Source of the DNA: Hygrocybe punicea
Taxonomy: Eukaryota > Basidiomycota > Agaricomycetes > Agaricales > Hygrophoraceae
Assembly: GCA_963556145.1 (NCBI GenBank)
Contig: OY744465.1
Span: 2,914,001 to 2,978,000 of the forward strand
DNA length: 64,000 nucleotides
Reading direction: 5' to 3'
Of this stretch, positions 34,240-44,342 are shown piece after piece. Position 1 is the first letter of the stretch. Each line of letters starts with the position of its first letter. The translations under genes were made by a program, and so were the position numbers. A model generated the notes under the pieces. It did no database searches. It worked only from the letters and a program-made list of their open reading frames with translations, and was not told where the DNA came from.

Positions 34240-34668
34240 CCCAGTTGGGCCAGGATATATATCCTGAGAACATCAGCCTGCACCATTGTAGTTGGCTTAA
34301 GATATATCCTGAGACCTTCAGCCTGGACCAGCTCAGTTGGACCAGGATATATCCTGAGAACATCAGCCTGGACCATCCAAGTTGGTCCAGAATATATTCT
34401 GAGATCTTCAGACTGGATCATGACAGTTGGCCCAGGATATATCCTGAGAGCTCCAGCCTGGACCATCCCAGTTGGCCCAGGATATATCCTGGGAACATCA
34501 GCCTGGACCATCCCAGTTGGGCCAGGATATATCCTGAGAACATCAGCCTGGACCATCCCAGTTGGCCCAGGATATATCTCAGGCTGATTCAGCTATCCCC
34601 AAGTCAGTTGGGTGATCTCATTTTCAGGCATCCCAAGTGAGTTGGTAATATCTTGCTGAATGCCCTGG
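34240..34668. repeat. KDZ right TIR with about seven ~45-bp units
   Basis: This is the inverted counterpart of 28264-28640. It carries the same GGATATATCC-centred units in reverse order and one or two more of them, so the arms have changed copy number independently. From 33990 to 34239 I see no gene. Confidence 0.88.
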
Positions 34669-35446
34669 CTGCACCACCGTCGACACACGAGCAAACACCC
34701 CCCACGCCAATTTCGCCCCCCAAAATTGCACAAACAACACCCCACACCCCAATGATGTCCCAGGATACCCCACGAGTGCCCCCACAGATGATCCGTACCG
34801 CATACACACCCCAAAACGCGTCGCGAACGCACCCCGAAGTCCCACAACGTGATACACCACCCCCCCAGTACCGCCGTTGGCCCCCACATTTGTTTCACAG
34901 ATCCAGCCCTCTACCCCCCGCGATTTTTCAGATCTATGTACAGGTGCTCGACCATGGAGCAGCACCCGCCGCCGCAACCGTCGCCTGTTACCCCAACGCC
35001 ACGCCTGTCACCCGTTTCCCAACCCAGCCGTACAGCCCCCTCGCCTACCAGTCCCCACTGAAACTATCCCACCGATTGCACCACCCCCACGACTCGTCGA
35101 CGCAGGTACTCAGACTATGGAAGACGAACGGCCGACAATCTTCCCTGTATCGACATCATATGGTCCTGTCCAGTCATCGATAGCGCTTGCCCTTGGTGTG
35201 GCCATCCCATTTGTGATCGATCGATCGTGGGCTATAGCCGAGCTTGCATGGGGCCCAGGAATAGACTCACGGTATGCTCTCTTAGAGCTTCTCCCCCCAG
35301 ATGTGAACATTACGCTACATGTTCTCATGGAGATGGTATGCCCTCAGTGTGGCAACCCTGACCCGCTTTTAGGACCTCTCTTAGCACCGGTGATAGTGAG
35401 GATAGTAGATGAGTGGGTGGAGACCGTGGAGTTTCAGGGAGGATGA
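34669..35446 (+). CDS. Gag-like ORF, 3' half
   Basis: The frame from the 5' half resumes at AAPPSTHEQTPPTPISPP. Near 34857-34873 there is a run of C after which the more protein-like reading shifts to another frame. That reading gives VDAGTQTMEDERPTIFPVST, VIDRSWAIAELAWGPGIDSR and YALLELLPPDVNITL, then LMEMVCPQCGNPDPLLGPLL, ending at 35446 just before the polypurine tract. The C-terminal 120 residues look globular but match nothing I know. The C run may be a frameshift mutation or a slippery site. Confidence 0.5.
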
Positions 35447-35503
35447 GATTTTCAGAGGCAGGAGATGTGTGCGAGGGCGCACACCATTGTGGAGGGGGGT
35501 ACC

Positions 35504-35667
35504 TGCAGCAGTAGCTGCTAGCCCCTAGGACCCCAGAGACCCTTAGCCAGTAGATTCCCTTTCCTGTAGTAGCTTAGTCATCCATCCAAGGTGTTTTCTC
35601 CGCTTTCTCCTCCCAGCCGTGGCTCCTCTCGAGCCTTTCCCTCAGAGACCAGGAGATCCGTTCTCCA
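35504..35667 (+). repeat. 3' LTR
   Basis: The repeat starts TGCAGCAGTAGCTGC and ends GTTCTCCA, and is followed by GCGT, matching the four bases before the 5' LTR. Confidence 0.8.
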
Positions 35668-35823
35668 GCGTCTCCTCACCACCCTTCATCGACATCTTAT
35701 GGGTTGCCCAGAGACACAGTGTTGGCTCCATTCCTCATGCGTTCTATTTGCTTGCTATCACTACTTTGCATCCTCATCCTCGTCCTCCTCATCTTCCTCG
35801 TCCTCCTCATCGTCATGCCCTTT

Positions 35824-35839
35824 TTATGAGTTCTTTTAA
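35824..35839 (+). mobile_element. Sixteen-base stub of another Helentron 5' end
   Basis: TTATGAGTTCTTTTAA immediately precedes the TTACGAG start of copy 2a. It looks like the first 16 bases of an outer Helentron into whose hairpin copy 2a inserted. A local duplication could also explain it. Confidence 0.4.
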
Positions 35840-37219
35840 TTACGAGTTCTTTTAATTTATTAAAAGACTCGTTCTTTATCAGATCTGGTTCAGTGAGGAT
35901 TCATAATTAATTAATTAATTAATTAATTGATTAATTGATAAAGTTGATCACCTATAGACAAAATTTTTTTGGGCAAGAGATATGATTCTACTTCTGATAC
36001 TGGAAAATCAGATACACTAGGGGCCATGTGTGGACAAGCTTACATAAGCATCCAAATATGGGTTGTTACAAAAGAGTCAAATTATCTTCCAATTATATTC
36101 AAAATATTCGTACTGGTCTCCATTCTTATCAGAATCAGCTGAAAATTGAACTGCTGACTAATATTATCATTTTGGATCAGGTGTGACAGTGACATGTGAC
36201 CAATCTAACCATATAAGGCAAATTTTGATATTATATAGCAAATTTTTTGCTGATTACAATGGTGATAGTCACATGTGACCAGTCTAACCATATAAGGCAA
36301 TTTTTCATAATATATGCTAAATTTTGTACTGATCATCATAAACTTGATTGCATATAACAAATCTAATTATATATTGTAATAACATATATTTCATCAGATG
36401 TTTGAGTTTATGTAGTGTTATTTGAGCTTTAGTAAACAAATACAAATAGATGTAAACAAAGACAAATAAAATGCTAATTTGCTGATATCATCAGTCAACA
36501 TTCATGAGTAACATTGCAACTTGGTCTTAGGACAAATAAATACAAATAAATAAATCCAATATGGTTAGATTACTCTGTATTTCAATTTTGGTTTTGGTCA
36601 AATTTCTGATGTAATCATGATTATGTAATCATTAGTAGATCATCATTTGAACCCAGACTTTGAACCTTATTGCGCTTTTGCTTCTTGAACCTGAATCACC
36701 ACCTTCTCCATTTGGTGTGTAAATGCTGCATTTTTTGACCTTTTTGGCTCGTTTAAGCTCAGTTTTCCATATTTAGACTCCGAAAAAATGTTTTCTGGAT
36801 CAGGTGATGTGCCCAGACCATTCAGGGTCCAATGCTGACCTAAGCTCTCCTTTTTTAGACATAAAAGTCAAAAATTCTTCGGTTTTTATTTCCTGTGGCT
36901 CTGTTTTGTTTGCTGGATCACTGGCAATGTCTTCAATTTGTGTACCATATTGTTTGTTAATGTAAACTGTCATAATATAGCCCATCTCCCTTTCAATTTT
37001 CAAAGTATGTATAAATTTTGCATTTTTTCACCTTTTTAGATTGTATAAGCTCACCTTTTAACCTACAGGTTTGCAGTGGATCTTTTCTGGCTCAGGTATG
37101 AATCTATTACCATCTATGATCAAATGTTTACATATTATTTTCATATATAGCCTTAAAATGCAACATTTTGTGGATTTTTTCGATTTTTACGTCTTCATGT
37201 GCTGGAATTTGTATTGGTA

Positions 37220-37601
37220 CAGTGTTCAATGGCTCCTTTGAACACTACCAGTCCTTTGAAAATCCTAATAGAATTGAATCTGTACTGATTTCTACTGCTA
37301 AAAAGTGTTCTAATTCCTTCAGTGCATCATCTGAACCTATCTGGACATTGATTTTTATTCAGAACCACCAATAAAATTAGAAACTGAATATTCACAAAGC
37401 AGAGAGAAATCTGATCACTCCTTGAACACTAATGTGTTGATCATAAAACATTCAAATATTAACAGATTTCTTGGAAAATTGGTATGAGACGCCTTTAAAT
37501 ATATGAGCAACTTCTGGTCTGCTCATATTTTGTTCAAGATAATTGGCTACTTGTGGCATTTTAGGTTAATTTTTTGTGTTCAAAGGAGCCATTGAATACT
37601 G
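37220..37601. mobile_element. Mariner-type MITE (382 bp)
   Basis: Ends are CAGTGTTCAATGGCTCC and, inverted, CAGTATTCAATGGCTCC, flanked by TA on both sides. Helentron-1 supplies the empty site ATTGGTATGTTG (about 14967), and here the element splits exactly at that TA. It has no transposase. Confidence 0.9.
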
Positions 37602-37695
37602 TATGTTGTTTCTTGATCTTCTCCAGATATATTTGACATATCCATATTATTATCTAGCTTTTATTTTCAAAAAAACTATAAATCTGTTCACAAAA

Positions 37696-39368
37696 ATGTT
37701 AAAAATGTCATCCATGTCACAATGTCTTATGATTTTTATCATTGCAATGTCTTGGGCACAATGTGCTGTCATTGGGATTGGCCTTGTGCCTCCTGCAAAT
37801 GTCATACAAAATGTCCATGTCACACCAACTGTCTCTGTTATACCAAATGTCATGCTGTGTCCAATTACTGTGAAATTTTACAAGAAAAATCTGACAAAAT
37901 ATGAAAACCCCACCTATTTACCAAGTTTCATTCCTGTTCATCATATTGGTCTCCAGTCCATCTCTTCTTTCACATCACAAGTCCCTGAACAAATCAGTAT
38001 CCACAACAGTAGTGAATTTGTTCTTTTTGGTTGTCAATCAGCTCATACCTCTTTTCTATTTGAACTATATGCCAAATTCTTCTTAAATATGTTTGATTTG
38101 CTTTCTGTGTATCATTGTACAACTAGCGTTGCTAATAAATGCATGTATATTAAGTTAAAACTTCAACAGAATCTGTTCAGAAAACATGACTTCAGAGCTT
38201 ACTTGAAATATGTTATAAAACAACCTATATTAGCCAATGGAGCCATTCTGTTGTTCTTCTTGGTTCTGTATCATTACCTAGCTTGTCAAGTGTCTGCTCA
38301 ATATATTTGCAATAAAACTTCGAAATTATTTGACATTTTCAAGTCTGAAAATATACCTTTCAATCCTAACATACATATTGAATGCATTGGTGGAGGCAAA
38401 GCAAATATATTCTCATTTAATGAACTAATGCCTGCTTCAACCAATGACAATGCTAGTAGGGATGCAGCTCAATGTAAATTCCATTCTTACATGTCAAAAA
38501 ATGAAGCACTCTCACTACAATCATCATCTGAAAAGTCACTTGTAATTATAAATCACCCACTTGAATTGTTGATTCCAAAGTTGACCATTGCAAACTTGAA
38601 GGTGATTGCAGCTAGTCATAGCATTCTTGTACACTCAAAAATGAATCATGCATCAATTCAAACTGCAATTCAGACTCATGTGTGCTCTAATTGCCCAGAA
38701 TTTGTATCTGTCTTTGAATGTATTGAATTTGTTGATGAAGAAGCAATTGGAATTCACAAGAAATCCTTGAACATCAGAGCAGTCAATAAGTTCAAAGCAC
38801 AACATCCTGACAAACATGCAAAACAAAATCTGACTGCTGTGCAAAAATTTCATAATGAAAACCCTGACAAGCATGCCAAACAAAATCTAGCAGCTGTCCA
38901 GAAATTCCAGAATGAAAATCCTGACAAGCATGCCAAACAACATCTAGCAGCTGTACAGAAATTCCAGACTGAAAATCCTGACAAGCATGCCAAACAACAT
39001 CTAACAGCTGTTCAGAAATTTAATCTGGAAGATTCTGAGAAGCATGTGATACAAAACCTTGCAGCTGTGCAGAAATTTCACCTTGAACATCCTGAGAAGC
39101 ATGCAAGACAAAACCATGCAGCTGTTACAAAATTCAAAATTGATAATCATGAGAAGCATCTGGAACACACACTAAATGCAGTTAGAAGATATAACATGAA
39201 TCACCCTGAGCAGCATGCACAAATTAACCAGATGGCTGTTCAAACATGTAGAGATAACATTCAATTTCCACCCAATCCACCTTCAGCAAATTTGCAACAT
39301 AGTATTATTTCAGGATTTTGTAGTGATACCTCTCCCAACAAATTTATTGAATCTGGTTGTGCTGTCTG
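37696..39368 (+). pseudogene. Helentron-2a protein, N-terminal part with 19-residue repeats
   Basis: The reading is homologous to 15068-16780 of Helentron-1. I start at the ATG at 37696 (MLKMSSMSQ); the longer frame to the left runs into the MITE. It has the same hydrophobic N-terminus, IECIGGGKANIFSF, and repeats typified by NPDKHAKQNLAAVQKFQNE. Unlike Helentron-1 it keeps the frame through CRDNIQFPPNPPSANLQHS to SGCAVC before the break at 39368. This N-terminal part has no internal stop. Confidence 0.7.
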
Positions 39369-39450
39369 TTATGAGTTCTTCCATTTATGGAAGACTCATT
39401 CTTATGAGTCCAGGATATATGGTGGTTCATCAGTAATTAATTAATTAATG
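39369..39450 (+). other. Helentron-2b 5' terminal hairpin
   Basis: GAGT, bulged T, CTTCCAT, loop TT, ATGGAAG, ACTC. The stem differs from the first subfamily (CTTTTAAT / ATTAAAAG) by changes on both sides that keep pairing. Confidence 0.75.
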
Positions 39451-40065
39451 TTTGAAATCAACCATAGAGCCAAATTCTGCATTTCTAACACCTTTTTTTT
39501 GTTAAAAATCACAAATAAACTAGATTTTCTGAATTTTGTCCTCAAATATTTTCATAAATATAGGATTTATGTTGAGGTTGTAAAAAATCAAAAACCGTGC
39601 TGAAGGATGAGAAAAAGAATTTGGATGATGCGGAATTTGATCTAAAAAGGCAAATGTCACAGTCAGTCACAGAGTCTTTCTCACTACTCCCCCAGTCTGA
39701 AATCTCTACCTGCGGATTATGGACCACAAAACTGAGTGAGGAGCAGTTATGTAGGACCAAATAGACTGTAAGTACACCCTCACAAGTGGTCTGATGTGTC
39801 CCGTTCAGTTGTACTGACCCCCTTCTCCTCATGCCCCCCCATAAACAAGATCTCTATCCCCTGCAGCCGGATGGGCAAACCAAGTGGGGACCGGTTAGGG
39901 GGGACCCCCTTTACCTCATTTGTGTCCACCATGAGGGCTCAGTGGATCCTGTCCCTTGTGTTCATGCCTCGTGCACCACCGCTCAGTTTGTCACAACCAG
40001 AGGTCAGTACTGACATGTAGTTTCATTAGTTTCCTTAGTTTTCCTAGCTGCATAGCATAGAAGGG

Positions 40066-41900
40066 TGGCTATCTGAGCCATGGAAGGTGTGATTGTGCAG
40101 TCTGTGCATGATTCCCTTTCACCCTTCTGAAATCAACGGAGGGTGTTACATTTTTCAACTCCGCAACTCCGATTCCAACTCCGTTACCCACCATGACGAT
40201 TCCACTTTATCACACCTTCCTTTTTCATTTCCTTTTACCTTTTGTCTTCTTTCGGACATCGTTGTTTCTTCTTGTCCTTGTTCTCTTTTCTTCTAGAACA
40301 ATCCAGACCGACCATGGACACATCCCCACGTTACCTTGCTGTACCCGAATAGTCTCCTTGCCGACGGACATCATTGCTATTGTCTTTTCCCTCGCCCTGA
40401 CATATTGTTGACTTCATCCCACGACAAACCAATTTACAATGGCTGTACTCCCGACACAGCTAATTACCGTAATTGTTATTGGCAGGATCGCCATCACCTT
40501 CCTCATCGGTTTTTACCTTGTTATGATCTATCTTTGGCATCAGTACTGAAACCCTTCTGCCATCGATACTTCCGACTTCCACCTCAACAATATCTCACCA
40601 CGTAATTGACAATTGCCATACCTGGATATATGGTTTCCACTTTCGTATTCCGTGCCTACCATTATCCTCCCTGATTATCCGACAACATTCCTCACCTGCA
40701 CGCATGCCCTGAACAATCCTCAATCACAGGACATTTCACTGTTCTCTCTAATCCGACCATCGCCGAAGCACATTCTTTTGGACTTCAACCACAGCCCATA
40801 CGACTTCCCAAACAGTGAACCAACCCCTATCACATATTGTTCGCACGACACCGCTTCAATGCAGTACCCGACGACTTGTTCCCACAGCTTGTCACTCATG
40901 CCATGACTCGAAACCTGGACCCACATTCATTTAATCTTTTCCATCTATAACCTTGATACCTCCCACACTCGTTTACAACAATACCCTTTCTTGGACGAAT
41001 ACCAACATCAGGTGGACTGCATTGTTCCACAGACAGGACAAGACATTGCTCCTCAATACGTCATCGACACAGACATCATCATCCGGTACAGCTTATGCTG
41101 TTCACATGTCTGACCTTGACTATCCCACCATCCTAGTTGGTTTTCCCTCCATACATTCCTTTGTTTTCCTTTATACCGACCTTGTCGCTATGTCCCCACT
41201 ACCTCAGGACACTCTCATCACCAATCCTACACTGGACGATACCCATCTTTGACCCGACCGTGCAATGCACTTGCCAGACTACGCACTTGCCTGTTACAGC
41301 AAGTGTAGACCCCGAATAGGCAATTCTGCACATCACATGATCCGATGACAAATCATCCGAGTCATCCAGACCCCCTCTATTCCTCAATGACACCCGGGCC
41401 TCCAGTTGGATCGCGAGAACATCGACATGAGGACGCCTCATGTCTGCCTCATGGTGAAAACATGGTGTAGTTGGACATGTTGTAGCTTCATGGTTGGATT
41501 CCCATTTACCTCCCCTCAAGTCCATTCACTATATCTACTGTCCTTGTTGTTGGTTCGGACTTTTTCTTCTTTTCCTTTCTTTACGTTTAGTCTGGTTCTT
41601 GGGGCAGACCCCCTTGTCTTGGGTAACCCCCACGGCTCGCAATGACTTTAGACCACGAACCTCCCCCCTTGTAGCAGTGTTATCTACCAATGAAACTGCT
41701 GTTCTTCCCTCTGGAAACCGCCCCCCTATTAAGTTGATTGTTGCCGGAGCCCACTGCAGAAGTGATCCGTAACAGAGGGGGATGGCTGTCTGAGCTGTGG
41801 AGGGTGTGGTTGTGCAGTCTATGCATGGCCCTCCTTCAGTCTCCAATATAAGTAGAGGGGGCAATCTGTGCCAAGGGAGTTGTAATTGTGCAGTCTGTGC
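40066..41900 (+). mobile_element. LTR-like segment of unknown type
   Basis: A ~60-bp direct repeat (TGGCTATCTGAGCCATGG at 40066; TGGCTGTCTGAGCTGTGG at 41783) brackets 1.7 kb. AGAGGGGGA directly precedes the second copy like a polypurine tract. A third partial copy of the TTGTGCAGTCTGTGCAT motif lies at about 41890. The interior is C/T-rich with several open readings (41494-41772 ends RNDFRPRTSPLVAVLSTNET) that I do not recognise. It could be a diverged non-autonomous retroelement. Confidence 0.35.
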
Positions 41901-42633
41901 ATCATTCACTTCCACCCACTGGATGTGTGGTTTTGAGGACAGTCTCACTGGACCCTTCTATGACTCAAGACCAGGACTTCGTCGGACCTCCCTTGAGACT
42001 TGTCCAGAAGGACACTCAGTTAAATTAAATAAGGGTGGTCTCTCTGGACCCTTTGAGGATGTGACACTATGACTTTGTTGGATGTCCCTTGAGACTTGCT
42101 ATATTTATGTAAATAATGTTTTTTATTATTAAATCAGGACATGCATATATACAACAAATGAGATGGTGTGTGTATTAGCCAGGTGTTGTCAATAGGTGCA
42201 TGGGAGAAGCATCTTTGTGGTGTTTAGTAGACAGCTAAGACCAAACCAGAAAACAAGTTGACACATCATCATACAATGATTAGTAAGATTTTCCCACAGT
42301 TCACGAAGATTGAAAAACTTTTTTTCTTGACTTTAACTACGTTCCAATGACTTTCAAACTCCTCATCCTACTGCTGTTTCTGTCACTCACAATTCTATCA
42401 CACCTGAATAGCCCAAAGGTCCCATTTGTCTTCAGATTCAACACATTTAAATTGCTAAATTGACTTATGTTAGTGGTTATCCACCGAAGCTCACATCAAT
42501 GGCAAACCCAGTAACAATATTTATCAAGTTAGCCAATTGCTTCAGGAGGGCTTCGGTCAGTAAACCCAACTACCTCTATATCTACTGAATCTACTGAATC
42601 ATTGGGTCCAGCAGATTGGTTTAGTATTACTTG
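41901..42633. other. No supported gene
   Basis: AT-rich sequence within Helentron-2b, probably its 5' non-coding region. I see no repeat or open reading worth naming. Confidence 0.4.
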
Positions 42634-42953
42634 TAGGGAAATGCAGGGGTAATCCCAGGATACATTTGTCTGTATCCGTACCCGTACTCCCCACAGATAC
42701 GGATGCAATATCCATGGATTTTACCCACGGATTCGTGATCAAAATAAGCCGGAGATCACCTGAAATGGTCAAGAATTGACTGAGATAGAGTCCAATCAAT
42801 GTTTAGTCTCTATCTCAGTCAATTCTTAATCGTTTTGGATGATCTCTGGCTCATTTTGAAGCTCACGGATACGAGAATCTGTATCCGTACTCGTACTCTT
42901 AAGAGTACGGATACCTGCGGAAAAGGATTTACCCTTATCCCTGCATCTCCCTA
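42634..42953. mobile_element. hAT-type MITE (320 bp)
   Basis: Ends are TAGGGAAATGCAGGGGTAA and, inverted, TAGGGAGATGCAGGGATAA. The 8-bp duplication is ATTACTTG (42626-42633, 42954-42961). The inner part is a second inverted repeat (AATTGACTGAGATAGAG and its complement around 42790) plus GTATCCGTAC motifs, so most of the element can fold back. Confidence 0.88.
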
Positions 42954-43263
42954 ATTACTTGTTGGGCATATTCAAGCAGAATCTGCCTGCTCAATTTGTT
43001 GGGTTTATTATTTACTCTACCCAGACAGTTGGGTGCATTGTTTGCTCTGCCCAGACAGTTGGTTTTGTTGTTTTCTCTATCTGGTCAATACAAGGCCATA
43101 ATATGTTCATTGTTATACCAGTCAATGTATTTTACGTCAACTATACTATTTTTGCGGTACAATAAATGTTTCTATGCCACCTTATGTGTTGGTATAGGTA
43201 TCTTACCCTGCCATTTTGCTACTTTGATATTATGGCTGAGCAAAGCAGTGAAGTTATTTAATT

Positions 43264-44336
43264 CCCATAATATGGCTATATCATCTCAAAATATTGATAA
43301 AAACAATAATATATCTGGGACATATGTAGGTGGTGGCAAAAAAGCTGTTTTTACCATGTCTGAACTTGGATTAAAGTCATTTCCACTTGGTCAAGACAAA
43401 GAAGGAAGCTATACATTTAAATCATACATATCTAAGCAGAACCTGACTCTTCAGGATTTGTCCAATGGTTCTCTTATATTGTTAGACATTTCACTAGCAA
43501 CCTTAGTCAGCAAATTAACCATTGCAAATCTCAAATTAATTGCTGCATATCATTCCATCTATTTGGCAGCAAACATGAAGCATGCAGATATTCAAAGTGA
43601 AATTGTAAATCACAAGTGCATTGACTGTTCTTCTTATGTTTCAGTGTTTGAGTTTATGGATGAGCTAGAGATAGCAAGTAAAAAGTGTACAGCTAACATT
43701 GAAGCTGTAAAACGATCACACAATAAAAATGTTAACAAATATCAGCACCAGAATATTTGTGCTGTTCAGAAATACAATAAAAAAAACATTGAGAAACATC
43801 AGCAACAAAATATAGCAGCTGTGCAAAGATATAACATGGAACATCCTGAAAAACATCAGGAACAAAATAATGCAGCTGTTCAAAAATATAAATTGGACCA
43901 TCCTGAGAAACATCAGCAACAAAATATTATAGCTGTGAACAGATATAAATCAGAATATCCAGATAAATACCAGCAACAGAATCTTGCAGCAATTCAAAAA
44001 TATTGCTTGGAACATCCAGAGAGATATCAGCAAAAGAACCTAGCAGCTCTTCAAAGATTTTCATCTGATGATTCAGAGAAACTCAAACTTTTTAATCAAA
44101 AAGCAGTTCAAAATTTTCATGATAACAATTCTGACAGATGCAAGCAGCAAAATCAAATTGCAGCCCAGTCATACAGAGACAAAGTAGAATTTCCTCCTGT
44201 ACCTCCATCTCAATCATTACAACACACTATTGTATCAAATTTGTGTAGAGAAAGTAGCTCTAACAAATTTACAGAAGCAGGTTGTGCAGTTTGTGGACGA
44301 TTGACAGCTGTTCATGAATTAACAAGACTTTCTTAA
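43264..44336 (+). pseudogene. Helentron-2b protein, N-terminal part with eight basic repeats
   Basis: The conserved part starts near NISGTYVGGGKKAVFTMSEL. Eight 19-residue repeats follow, typified by HPEKHQQQNIIAVNRYKSE, then PPVPPSQSLQHTIVSNLCRE and CAVCGRL. Repeat number and length equal those of Helentron-1 although the sequence has diverged. The hydrophobic N-terminus of the other subfamily is not conserved. It stops at TAA 44334 where Helentron-1 has TAC; the frame continues. Confidence 0.7.
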
Positions 44337-44342
44337 CGTGAT

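Larger units (their letters stand above)
28264..34668 (-). mobile_element. KDZ transposon (6.4 kb) with tandem-repeat TIRs
   Basis: The ends are CCAGATTCAGCAAGATATTA and, inverted, CCAGGGCATTCAGCAAGAT. With these ends the target duplication is CTGCACCA (28256-28263 and 34669-34676), 8 bp as known for KDZ/Zisupton elements; identity extends to 11 bp, so the exact ends are uncertain by a few bases. Arms of about 380-430 bp contain tandem ~45-bp units with GGATATATCC. Inside are a KDZ transposase (minus strand), a second gene relic (plus strand), a microsatellite and four palindromic repeats. Confidence 0.88.
27221..35667 (+). mobile_element. LTR element lacking reverse transcriptase, split by a KDZ transposon
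   Basis: Two direct repeats of 163-164 bp begin TGCAGCAG and end TTCTCCA (27221-27383, 35504-35667). They are flanked by GCGT on both sides (27217-27220, 35668-35671). TGGTGATGAG starts three bases after the left repeat (candidate primer site). GGAGGGGGG lies shortly before the right repeat (polypurine tract). Between them is one gag-like Pro-rich ORF; no protease, reverse transcriptase or integrase. Without the inner KDZ element the unit is about 2 kb. It resembles TRIM/LARD-type non-autonomous retroelements. Confidence 0.8.
35840..39368 (+). mobile_element. Helentron-2a, 5' part only
   Basis: The 5' end is TTACGAGTTC with an intact hairpin (GAGTTCTTTTAAT / ATTAAAAGACTC). The 5' region (36000-37200) closely parallels Helentron-1 but has one ~300-bp unit. 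The coding part runs to CTGTCTG at 39368. There Helentron-1 continues TGGAAGATTG but this copy is cut by the start of Helentron-2b. The rest of 2a is not found after 53171, so it has been lost. Confidence 0.82.
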
